From NCBI GenBank assembly GCA_964017235.1, contig OZ024932.1:82091451-82155450 (forward strand): a stretch of DNA of 64,000 nucleotides, read 5' to 3'. The DNA comes from Sabellastarte sp. h YS-2021. Taxonomy: Eukaryota; Annelida; Polychaeta; Sabellida; Sabellidae. The notes beneath the pieces are model-generated. The model was given only the letters and a program-made list of their open reading frames with translations. It had not been told where the DNA came from and made no database searches. Positions within the stretch are counted from its first letter, which is position 1; each line of letters begins with the position of its first letter. Made by a program: the position numbers and the translations under genes. Shown here piece by piece: positions 1 through 10,576 of this stretch.

Positions 1-739
1 TATGAATTCTGTCTTGTCAGGATTTAATTTAAGCTTATTATTTCCCATCCAAGCCTGGACCGCCTCAAGGCAATTTGTTAATTCAGTGATACTGGAATCG
101 AAGTTCCTAGAGTCGAGTTCCAAGTAAATTTGTGTGTCATCTGCATATAAGTGGTGGGTGACATTGAATTTAGATATGACTGAACTGAGAGGGGTTGTGT
201 ATAGGGTAAAAAGGAGTGGCCCTAGAACTGAGCCCTGGGGAACCCCGTAAGGGAGTTGAAAAGCATCTGAAAGATGTCCATCTATTTTGATGCGCTGCTT
301 GCGTGAGTTGAGGTATGACTGGACCCACTTAAGCACTACCCCATCAATGCCATACCAGTGCTGAAGGCAGTTGAATAGGATTGAATGGTCTATTGTATCG
401 AAAGCTGCAGATAAGTCCAAAAGGACTAATCCAACAGCTGCACCCTTGTCCATTGATGTGGCAATGTCATTTTGTATTTTGAGCAATGCCGTTTCAGTTG
501 AGTGAAAAGCTCTATATGCGGACTGGTTTTCGTTAGATATACCCTCGTGAGCAATATGCTCATTTATCTGCTTAGCCACAGCTTTCTCTATGAGTTTGGA
601 GATGTAGCTGAGGTTGGACACTGGTCGATAATTCTTGAGAATATTCTTGTCAAGACCAGCTTTTTTCAACAAGGGTGTAACATGTGCAGTCTTAAAACAG
701 TAAGGGAAACTGCCCTCCTGTAGAGAGTAGTTCACATTA
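1..739 (-). mobile_element. Non-LTR retrotransposon reverse transcriptase, C-terminal part (CR1/L2-like), left half of a split LINE
   Basis: Read on the minus strand this stretch is one open reverse-transcriptase segment. Visible motifs in order are a fingers block (NYRPVSNLS-like), motif A ([16 protein letters not shown]), motif B ([16 protein letters not shown]) and the catalytic motif C ([10 protein letters not shown]), then the KLNPDKTEF block running off the window start. These are the palm motifs of CR1/L2/Jockey-group LINE polymerases; assignment to CR1/L2 is by overall feel of motifs B and C. The segment stops abruptly at 739, where an H1 element begins. The missing N-terminal part of the same ORF resumes at 6683, and the two ends are in the same frame. 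It is a broken LINE copy, not a host gene. Confidence 0.85.
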
Positions 740-1130
740 TTAAGCGTCCCGTTTGTGTATGGGAGAGCTTCAGGCTCCGGCGGCTCCGCCGGCTCCGCAT
801 TTTGTTTTCCTTATAACTCTGTAACCGTTTGGCAGATTCTTTTCAAATTTGGCAGGTTTAGGCAGTAGCCTTGGGGAATTTTTTTTAATATGCTGCAGTG
901 ACATTTCAACCAATCAGAGAGGTCACATGACCAAAAATGTCTTTTTTCGATGGGGAAGCTTGTCCGGATGATAACTTGAAAGGATTTTATCAATTCACTT
1001 GAAACTTGGCAAATACATTCATTCTATTAAAATCTGGAAATCATTAGATTTTGGCATTGATTGGTCAAGAAATGGCCGAGTAATTAATGATTAATTAATC
1101 ATTACGAATTTTCCAAATAAGGAAAACACA

Positions 1131-2065
1131 AAAATGCTTATATCTCGAAAACCGTGCTAGATAGAGCGATTTCGACGAAATTTTTGACCCGCATGGTATC
1201 TCTGTGGAGTAGTTTTCCCAATTTTCAAAAAATTTTTGTCTCGCCAAAAATGGCGGCCATTTTGAATTTTCGAAATTTTCGCAAAAATTGCAAAACACAA
1301 AAATGCTTATATCTCAGAAACCGTGCTAGATAGAGCAATTTTGACAAAATTTTTGACCCGCAGGATATCTCTGCGGAGTACTTTTTCCAATTTTCAAAAA
1401 ATTTTTATCTCGCCAAAATGGCGGCCATTTTGAATTTTCGAAATTTTCGCAAAAATTGCAAAACACAAAAATGCTTATATCTCGAAAACCGTACTAGATA
1501 GAGCGATTTCGACGAAATTTTTGACCCGCAGGGTATCTCTGCAGAATAGTTATCCCAATTTTGAAAAAAAATTTGTCTCGCCAAAAATGGCGGCCATTTT
1601 GAATTTTCGAATTTTTCGCAAAAATTGCAAAACATAAAAATGCTTATATCTCGAAAACCCTGCAAGATAGAGCGATTTCGACGAAATTTTTGACCCACAG
1701 GGTATATCTGCAGAGTAGCCATGCCAATTTTCAAAAAAATTTTGTCTCGCCAAAAATGGCGGCCATTTTGAATTTTCGAATTTTTCACAAAAATTGCAAA
1801 ACATAAAAATGCTTATATCTCGAAAACCCTGCTAGATAGAGCGATTTCGACGAAATTTTTGACCCGTAGGGTATCTCTGCAGAGTAGCCATGCCAATTTT
1901 CAAACAAAAAATTTCTCGCAAAAAATGGCAGCCATTTTGAATTTTCGAATTTTTGCGCAAAAATTGCAAAACACAAAAATGCTAATATTTCGAAAACCGT
2001 GCTACATAGAGCGATTTTGACGAAATTTTTGATCTTTAGGGTATCTCTGCAGAGCAGCTATCCCA
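1131..2065 (+). repeat. 169-bp tandem array (H1 core, array 1)
   Basis: The phrase AAAATGCTTATATCTCG recurs at about 1131, 1300, 1468, 1637, 1806 and 1976, giving a period of 168-170 bp. Each monomer also carries a TGGCGGCCATTTTGAATTTT block and a GTATCTCTGCAGAGTAG block. Short minus-strand ORFs across it are read-through of the monomer and repeat the same peptide, so they are not genes. Confidence 0.92.
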
Positions 2066-5000
2066 AAGAACTTTCACTTGGTGAAGTTTCAGACCCATAG
2101 CTAATTGCTCACCTACTCAAAAAGAGTAAATGCGAATTACCTCTAAAAGTATTGCAGATGGCCAATTTTTCTCAAATAACTCATTCACCTACTTTTGGAA
2201 GAGCTTTCACTTGGTGAAGTTTCTGACCCGTAGCTAATTACTCACCTACTCAAAATGAGTAAATGCTAATTATCTCTAAAAGTATTGCAGATAGCCAATT
2301 TTTCTCAAATAACTCATTCATGTACTTTTGGGAGAGCTTTCACATGGTGAAGTTTCAGACCCGTAGATGATTACTCACCTACTCAAAATGAGTAAATGCG
2401 AATTATCTCTTAAAAGTATTGCAGATAGCCAATTTTTCTTAAATAACTCATTCACCTACTTTTGGAAGAGCTTTCACATGGTGAAGTTTCAGACCCATAG
2501 CTAATTACTCACCTACTCAAAATGAGTAAATGCGAATTATCTCTAAAAGTATTGCAGATAGCCAATTTTTCTCAAATAACTCATTCACCTACTTTTGGGA
2601 GAGCTTTCACATGGTGAAGTTTCAGACCAATAGCTAATTATTTACCTACTCAAAATGAGTAAATGCTAATTATCTGTAAAAGTATTGCGGATATCCAATT
2701 TTTATCAAATAACTCATTCATCTACTTGTGGGAGAGCTTTCACACGGTGAAGTTTCAGACCCATAGCTAATTACTCACCTACTGAAAATGAGTAAATGCG
2801 AATTATCTCTAAAAGTATTGCAGATAGCCGATTTTTCTCAAATCATTCACCTACTTTTGCGAGAGCTTTCACTTGGTGAAGTTTCAGACCCATAACTAAT
2901 TACTCACCTACTCAAAATGAGTAAATGCGAATTATCTCTAAAAGTATTGCAGACAGCCAATTTTTCTCAAATAACTCATTCACCTACTTTTGGGAGAGCT
3001 TTCACTTGGTGAAGTTTCAGACCCATAGCTAATTACTCACCTACTCAAAATGAGTAAATGCGAATTATCTCTAAAAGTATTGCAGATAGCTAATTTTTGT
3101 CAAATTAATCATTCACCTACTTTTGGGAGAGCTTTCACTTGGTGAAGTTTCAGACCCATAGCTAATTACTCACCTACTCAAAATGAGTAAATGCGAATTA
3201 TCTCTAAAAGTATTGCAGATAGCCAATTTTTCTCAAATAACTCATTCACCTACTTTTGGGAGAGCTTTCACTCTGTGAAGTTTCAGACCCATAGATAATT
3301 ACTCACCTACTCAAAATGAGTAAATGCGAATTATCTCTAAAAGTATTGCAGATAGCCAATTTTTCTCAAATAACTCATTCACCTACTTTTGGGAGAGCTT
3401 TCACTTGGTGAAGTTTCAGACCCATAGCTAATTACTCACCTACTGAAAATGAGTAAATGTGAATTATCTCTAAAAGTATTGCAGATAGCCAATTTTTCTC
3501 AAATAACTCATTCACCTACTTTTGGGAGAGCTTTCACTTGGTGAAGTTTCAGACCCATAGCTAATTACTCACCTACTCAAAATGAGTAAATGCTAATTAT
3601 CTCTAAAAGTATTGCAGATAGCCAAATTTTCTCAAATAACTCATTCACCTACTTTTGGGAGAGCTTTCACTCTGTGAAGTTTCAGACCCATAGCTAATTA
3701 CTCACCTACTCAAAATGAGTAAATGTGAATTATCTCTAAAAGTATTGCAGATAGCCAATTTTTCTCAAATTAATCATTCACCTACTTTTGGGAGAGCTTT
3801 CACTTGGTGAAGTTTCAGACCCATAGCTAATTACTCACCTACTCAAAATGAGTAAATGTGAATTATCTCTAAAAGTATTGCAGATAGCCAATTTTTCTCA
3901 AATAACTCATTCACCTACTTTTGGGAGAGCTTTCACTTGGTGAAGTTTCAGACCCATAGCTAATTACTCACCTACTCAAAATGAGTAAATGCGAATTATC
4001 TCTAAAAGTATTGCAGATAGCCAATTTTTCTCAAATTAATCATTCACCTACTTTTGGCAGAGCTTTCACTTGGTGAAGTTTCAGACCCATAGCTAATTAC
4101 TCACCTACTCAAAATGAGTAAATGGGAATTATCTCTAAAAGTTTTGCAGATAGCCAATTTTTCTCAAATAACTCATTCATCTACTTTTGGGAGAGCTTTC
4201 ACTTGGTGAAGTTTCAGACCCATAGCTAATTACTCGCCTACTCAAAATGAGTAAATGCGAATTATCTCTAAAAGTATTGCAGATAGCCAATTTTTCTCAA
4301 ATTAATCATTCACCTACTTTTGGGAGAGCTTTCACTTGGTGAAGTTTCAGACCCATAGCTAATTACTCACCTACTCAAAATGAGTAAATGGGAATTATCT
4401 CTAAAAGTTTTGCAGATAGCCAATTTTTCTCAAATAACTCATTCACCTACTTTTGGGAGAGCTTTCACTCTGTGAAGTTTCAGACCCATAGCTAATTACT
4501 CACCTACTCAAAATGAGTAAATGCGAATTATCTCTAAAAGTATTGCAGATAGCCAATTCTTCTCAAATAACTCATTCACCTACTTTTGGCAGAGCTTTCA
4601 CTTGGTGAAGTTTCAGACCCATAGCTAATTACTCACCTACTCAAAATGAGTAAATGCGAATTATCTCTAAAAGTATTGCAGATAGCCAATTTTTTTCAAA
4701 TAACTCATTCACCTACTTTTGGGAGAGTTTTCACTCTGGGAAGTTTCAGACCCATAGCTAATTACTCACCTACTCAAAATGTGTAAATGTGAATTATCTC
4801 TAAAAGTATTGCAGATAGCCAATTTTTCTCAAATTAATCATTCACCTACTTTTGGGAGAGCTTTCACTTGGTGAAGTTTCAGACCCATAGCTAATTACTC
4901 ACCTACTCAAAATGAGTAAATGGGAATTATCTCTAAAAGTATTGCAGATAGCCAATTTTTCTCAAATAACTCATTCACCTACTTTTGGGAGAGCTTTCAC

Positions 5001-5344
5001 TTGGTGAAGTTTCAGACCCATAGCTAATTACTCACCTCAAAATGAGTAAATGCGAATTATCTCTAAAAGTATTGCAGATAGCCAATTTTTCTCAAATAAC
5101 TCATTCACCTACTTTTGGGAGAGCTTTCACTTGGTGAAGTTTCAGACCCATAGCTAATTACTCACCTACTCAAAATGAGTAAATGTGAATTATCTCTAAA
5201 AGTATTGCAGATAGCCAGTTTTTCTCAAATAACTCATTCACCTACTTTTGGGAGAGCTTTCACTCTGTGAAGTTTCAGACCCATAGCTATTTATTCACCT
5301 ACTCAAAATGAGTAAATGCTAATTATCTGTAAAAGTATTGCGGA
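2066..5344 (+). repeat. ~132-bp tandem array (H1 core, array 2), about 25 monomers
   Basis: GGTGAAGTTTCAGACCCATA recurs every 131-133 bp (about 2081, 2214, 2347 and onward). Monomers are very homogeneous. Two variant positions recur non-randomly: CACTTGGTGAAG versus CACTCTGTGAAG, and AAATAACTCATTC versus AAATTAATCATTC, suggesting short higher-order patterning. The array is interrupted at 5345 by a hAT-like MITE and resumes at 5861. Confidence 0.93.
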
Positions 5345-5852
5345 TAGTGCTGGGAGATCGCCATGACTTTACCTGTCAATGTTCGTATCGGAAATTTGTG
5401 TGCAAACTTAGAACATTTCCGATCATGGAGTAGAAATTGAAAACCAGACAGAAAAATCAAATATTAAATAATAACAAGTAAAATACACACAAATATAACC
5501 AAAATATAATATAAAAGCCATTCACAGACGTCTCCCTCACTAACAGATAATGCTTGATGTATCTCCACTTGTGATTGGCTAATTTTATGATTACCTTGAC
5601 AACAGTGGGAAAACCCCAAGGTGTTTCCATTTACATTAGATTTATTGCATTCACGGCTAGTTTTGTCATTTTAACTGATGAATATTTCATATTTTTACAA
5701 AATATTAATACGGTTGGTGTTTTATTGTGACCAAAAGGCTACAAAGAAATGAATTTAGCAAACATCGGTTTTACTTAAAATTTACCGGTCATTGATCGGC
5801 AGTGAGCCAGCGAGCGATAATACCGAAGTTTGCAAACATCGTCCCAGCACTA
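5345..5852. mobile_element. hAT-like MITE (TAGTGCTGGGA family), copy 1
   Basis: Terminal inverted repeats TAGTGCTGGGA and TCCCAGCACTA bound a 508-bp AT-rich insert. The 8-bp sequence ATTGCGGA flanks both sides (5337-5344 and 5853-5860), as expected for a hAT-superfamily target duplication. No transposase ORF is present. A second, diverged copy lies at 26737-27253. Confidence 0.85.
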
Positions 5853-5860
5853 ATTGCGGA

Positions 5861-6180
5861 TACCCAATTTTTATCAAATACTCATTCATCTACTTGTGGG
5901 AGAGCTTTCACATGGTGAAGTTTCAGACCCATAGCTAATTACTCACCTACTCAAAATGAGTAAATGCGAATTATCTCTAAAAGTATTGCAGATAGCCAAT
6001 TTTTCTCAAATAACTCATTCACCTACTTTTGGGAGAGCTTTCACTTGGTGAAGTTTCAGACCCATAGATAATTATTCACCTACTCAAAATGAGTAAATGT
6101 GAATTATCTCTTAATAGTATTGCAGATAGCCAATTTTTCTCAAATAACTCATTCACCTACTTTTGGAAGAGCTTTCACAC
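5861..6180 (+). repeat. 132-bp tandem array, continuation after MITE
   Basis: About two and a half further monomers of the same 132-bp family continue the array cut by the MITE. The array ends at about 6180 within the phrase GAGCTTTCACAC. Confidence 0.9.
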
Positions 6181-6621
6181 ACGAAAATGAAAAATTGTGA
6201 ATATCTTGGAAAAGTTATTTCTTCTGCTTTAATGCTTGGTGGGAGATACACACCGCGGCAGTGGTCTTGACAAAAGTTTTTGTCTCCCCAAAAATGGTGG
6301 CCATTTTGAATTTTCAAAGTTTTTGCAAAACACAAAAATGCTTATATCTCGAAAACTGTGCTATATGGAGCGAACTCAACAAAATTTTGGACCTGCTGGG
6401 TATCTCTGCAGAGTAGCCATGCCAATTTTCAAAATATTTTTGTCTCGCCAAATATAGCGGACATTTTCAATTTTTTTATTTTTTGCAAAACACAAAAATG
6501 CTTATATCTTGAAAACCGTGCTAGATAGAGCAGACTGCGCTGACTTTGGTTGCCACAACAGTATAAGGCTAGAAACGAAGCATTTTCTTAATACTTTAGC
6601 ACTCACCTTTATAGCCTTTTC
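6181..6621 (+). repeat. Return of 169-bp-type monomers and H1 3' unique region
   Basis: 6181-6270 is a junction segment that includes GGTGGGAGATAC, resembling the H7 end. From 6280 to about 6530 two degenerate 169-bp monomers (GGCCATTTTGAATTTT, AAAATGCTTATATCT) reappear, followed by a short unique stretch before the 3' inverted repeat. The 132-bp array is therefore bracketed by 169-bp monomers. Confidence 0.8.
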
Positions 6622-6682
6622 GGGACGCTTTGTTTTTGCTATGCAAAAACATTATCTTTTTTTTTTGCGAGCGATCCTCTAG

Positions 6683-7860
6683 TTTGTAATAGGAGTCAGG
6701 AGCACACTGATACATTCAAGGACCAATGATGTTGGGATGGGATCCAAGTCACATGATTTATTTGGTGTGGACTTTATGATTTTAAGGACTTCTTCCTCTG
6801 ACATGGTCCGGAAAGAAACAAACTTGTTTTTGTAGGAACCTGAGACAGGGGGATCGGCATCAGTAGACAGTAATCCAGATCTTAATTTAGCAATTTTGTC
6901 TGCAAAATACCTGCCAAAAGTGTTGACTAGACTGTTCATGGTGGTATAATCTGAAAGTACCATTTTTGGTGATCTATGGAGGACTTTCTTTATGGAATTC
7001 CACAAGGCCTTGGGGTTATCCTCATTTTCCCTAACCATATCACTGTAGTGTTTGGTTTTTGCACATTCCACAAGACGGTTGAAATGGTTCACAGCGGCTC
7101 TATACCTACTGCGGTTTATGGCAGAGTTGTCTTTTCGCCACTCCCTTTCGAGTTTGCGCTTACGTCTCTTTGCTGCCAAAATCTCACTGTTGATGAACCC
7201 TTTGTTGGCATGTTGTGGGGTTTTACATTCATGTACAGGTGCATGCTTGTCAAGTATGTTCCTAAGGGTATGAAAGTACCGGTGTGAAAGTAAGTTAGCT
7301 GTTTTGTAAGGAGCCTGGATAAGCTCAGAATTTGCAATGTCAGACATAAATTCAGTTTTATTTATCTTGCGAAGTTTCCTGATTTTCAACCGTTTTACTC
7401 TGCAGGAATTTTTGACAGGGAATGTTGTAGTGAAAAAGACAGCTAGGTGGTCTGATATGCCGTCCTTTACATGATGGTGAACTGAGGAAGTTAGGGATTT
7501 ACTAGTGCAGAGTACATCAAGGATATGTCCTTGTATGTGTGTAGGTGTTGACACATGTTGAATAAAATCAAAATCCAATAGAACTGTGTTGAAGTTTTCT
7601 GTCCAGCAATTTTGACTGTCAAGCTGGATATTGACATCTCCCAGGATAATATTTTCATGTGGTGACAAAGCAGCTGCTTCCATGAAACTGTTGAATTCCT
7701 CGATAAATCTGCTTTTGCTGGTACTTGGAGGTCGGTAAATTACATGTACCAGGAGCTGGCTTGACTGTCGATCTGACAGTTTGATGGTAATGTGTTCAAA
7801 CGTTTCCCACCGATCAATTTGTAATTTGTAATTATTGTAAGAGATAGAATTTCATCAAGT
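6683..7860 (-). mobile_element. Non-LTR retrotransposon, endonuclease and N-terminal RT part, right half of the split LINE
   Basis: The minus-strand ORF is open from about 7860 to 6683. It shows the APE-type endonuclease block with a GDVNI motif, an ISDHLAVFF motif (the SDH signature), the basic linker after the endonuclease, and the start of the reverse transcriptase (TPNKSCDLDPIPTSLV, the usual PGPDxIP-type block). It ends at the H1 insertion site; the reverse transcriptase continues at 739 downwards in the same frame. The endonuclease N-terminus is missing: similarity stops near 7860 and a different repeat follows. It is a 5'-truncated, disrupted LINE copy. Confidence 0.85.
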
Positions 7861-9155
7861 GAGCCACAGATTTTGCTCCAACACCACACATAAGCATTCA
7901 CTAAATGTATTACCACTTCTGTATGCATGATAATATTCAAACCATCTAAACCATAATTGGGCCATGCAGGTGTAGATAAAGAGTGTTGAATTTTAGTTTG
8001 CTGATTAATGCTGTTATCTTGTTATTGAATTATCTTGTTTTAGTACTTCATCTTTATATGCATTATCTTTCTTTTAAACATTATTTCTCCATTTAAACAT
8101 TGTTTGGACCTTTATATAACTGACAGTGCTCTGAAAGTATCCTGAAGTTTGTACTGGTACAGTAATTCTGTATCTCATGGTGTTGAAAATATTTCCCTAG
8201 GCAGTGGGGTACGGGCATCTCTGATGCTATTTTTTATGCTGTTTTTATTTGTCATTTTTTTTAAAAATTTCACTTCAAAAGCACATCTAAGCCTTAATGG
8301 CTGGGTGCTACTGTTTTTGTTACTGCTGGAATCATCAAATAAAACAAGGGTGCAGTGGCTGGCTTTCTGCCAACCACAGAGTCGAATCTTAGGACAGCAA
8401 TGGATGTTGAAATCTGTAAATTGTTCAATTATCGCCTGAATTTTGAAACTGCTTGCAAAAATGTTTACAGATCTGTGTAGCAAGATGTGTTGGCTATTTG
8501 TAGTGACCAGAAATGTTATGAGAAAGGTTTACAAATATAAGGGGTCGTTTGTGGGTTAACTGTGCAGTTTGGATATTGATTTCAAAGGACGAAGACGTAG
8601 TATTTATGTTTGAAGCATACACATAAAATAAGATTAGCAAAATATAAAACAAGTTGGCAAAATTGTAGTGTAAAATGGATATTTTACACAAGCAAACTAA
8701 GTATTTTTATAAAATATTTAACAATTTCATTTACAATTTTACACGATCTGTGTACATGTGGCAGTTGGTACTTTTCATGTAACGTCCTGTGCAGTCTTCA
8801 TCTATATATTTCTTGTGGCCATAGTATTTAAGATTCATAAATATTTAAAAGTGAAATAAAAATATATATTGCCTTTGCAGATCTTTGCAGATCTTTGTAG
8901 TAGTTATATTCCCTGATGAAAGCCATTTGTCACATTTTTGAAAATATATCTCACAGATCAGCTCCTGAATATTACTGTAATGAGATGTACAAGTCCATGA
9001 ATAGATCTTTACACCCAAAGTGTGAAAATTTCAACACTTTTATCAGAATTTTCTCATTCACTATTGCAGGGATTTTGCTTATATCTTGCATATATGTACT
9101 AGGCCACTAGTAGATTACCTTGTGTGAGTATTAGACCTGGATCTGTCTTAATTTT
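7861..9155. other. Non-coding, dispersed repeat fragments
   Basis: 7861-8240 resembles 15300-15690 and 37513-37800, sharing phrases such as GAGCCACAG, TTTAAACATT and GCATCTCTGATGCTATTTT. It is an unclassified dispersed repeat. 8241-8915 is AT-rich and shows nothing recognisable. 9060-9150 (TGCATATATGTACTAGGCCA) recurs at about 20450-20540. No gene seen. Confidence 0.6.
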
Positions 9156-10483
9156 TACCCCAAAGCCCTTAAGGGCTGACGGGGTATTGTTTTCACCCAT
9201 GGTGTCCGGATAGGCGGGGGGTGGGTGGGCCAGGGTTTAGATGAAAAACCCGCCCGGGAAAACCCGGGCTGGGCAATAATCCATTAGTGGGCAGTCACTG
9301 GGCAATACTATTTTTTAACCCAAATCTGGGGAAAAACCAATGATTTAATTAAGCTTCATAATGCTCTTTATTGTGCTAAATATGTGCAAGGTTTTATTAT
9401 AAGTATATAAATACAATTGTACATGTAATATTTACATTAGTAAAGCAATTATGACCAAGGATTAGAATAACTTCTACTTATTTCTATCCACTCACTGCCA
9501 GTGAAGCCATACTGTTAATGCAGTGTCTCAAAACCTTATTACTGACAAGCCAGAGTTAAGCTGACACGCCACTGAGTTTATACTACCTGATGATAGTCCT
9601 AGAATAGTGGCCAAGGGACAAGTATAAACCCCTCTTTTTTGTATTATACTTGAAAGTGACACCAGTAGCAAACATGTTTGATTGTTTATATATGTTAATG
9701 CATACAGTTTTAATTCTGTCCACTGATTTAAGTGAAACAAATTGATACTTTGCATCGTGTATAACAAGACCCAAAGAGATTACACTGCACTTATCTTCAA
9801 TTTTCCTATGTCCTTTTTAAGTTCCTATTGTCATGAAAAGTATATCATAAAAACAATAAGAACTAATTTTACTGTAAGACAGTATTATAACCCCTTAAAG
9901 TCACACACTGTTTAATAACACAAATCTTATTCATAAAGTTGTTAAAGTCTGCATTTGTGCCTAATACACCAATTGAGTCCAGTATTACCCACTTAGGACC
10001 ATTTTTCTATAATTTATGTGACAGTATTTTCATTTCTAATATTCCAGGATAATTTAATAACACTATTGCTCTCTATAAAGTAGTTAAAATCTGTCTTTTG
10101 GTTTAATAAACCCATAAGTCCAGCATTACCCAGTATTGCCCAGTATTGGCCTTTATTACCCAGTTAGGACAAATTTTTATATGTGACAGTATTATAACTT
10201 CTTAAAGCATTGCCCAGTAAGAACAAGTTTTTAAGCTGTGACAGTATTATAATTTCTAATAGTCACAGATAATTTAATAACACTAGTGCTTTCTATAGAG
10301 TAGTTTATATCTGTCTTTTAGTTTAATAAAGCCATTAAGACCAGTATTGCCCAGTAATGGTCATTATTACCCAGTTAGGACAAATTTTTTGTTTGTGACA
10401 GTATTATAGCTTTTTAAAATATTGTCCAGTAAGAACAAGTTTTAATATGTGACAATATTATAATTTCTAATAGTCACAGATCA

Positions 10484-10530
10484 TTATATCCCCAGACGAA
10501 AGTCGGGGATATATTGGATTCAGGTCCGTC

Positions 10531-10576
<46 letters not shown>

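Larger units (their letters stand above)
740..6682 (+). mobile_element. H1 Helentron/pearl-like non-autonomous element, copy 1, with two satellite cores
   Basis: The left end reads TTAAGCGTCCC at 740. The right end has the inverted GGGACGCTT (6622-6630), a perfect 8-bp-stem hairpin GTTTTTGC-TAT-GCAAAAAC (6632-6650) and a terminal CTAG (6679-6682). Subterminal inverted repeats, a 3' hairpin, CTAG and no target duplication are hallmarks of Helitron-like, specifically Helentron/HINE, elements. After the 5' end comes a CCGGCT-type microsatellite (about 773-797), then a 169-bp tandem array, a 132-bp tandem array, and again 169-bp-type monomers. No Rep/helicase ORF is present, so it is non-autonomous. 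It sits precisely inside the LINE reverse transcriptase; removing it restores the LINE reading frame. A hAT-like MITE (5345-5852) is inserted in it. Confidence 0.8.

Noticed and set aside
1405-1976. Minus-strand ORFs with repeating FCNFCEKFENSKWPP peptides (also at 59556-60179 and 62248-63129)
   Set aside because: They are read-through of the 169-bp tandem monomer; the peptide repeats with the DNA period and has no independent coding signal.
2066-6180. Regular repeat array considered as a CRISPR-like array
   Set aside because: There are no unique spacers: the whole 132-bp unit repeats, and the DNA is eukaryotic.
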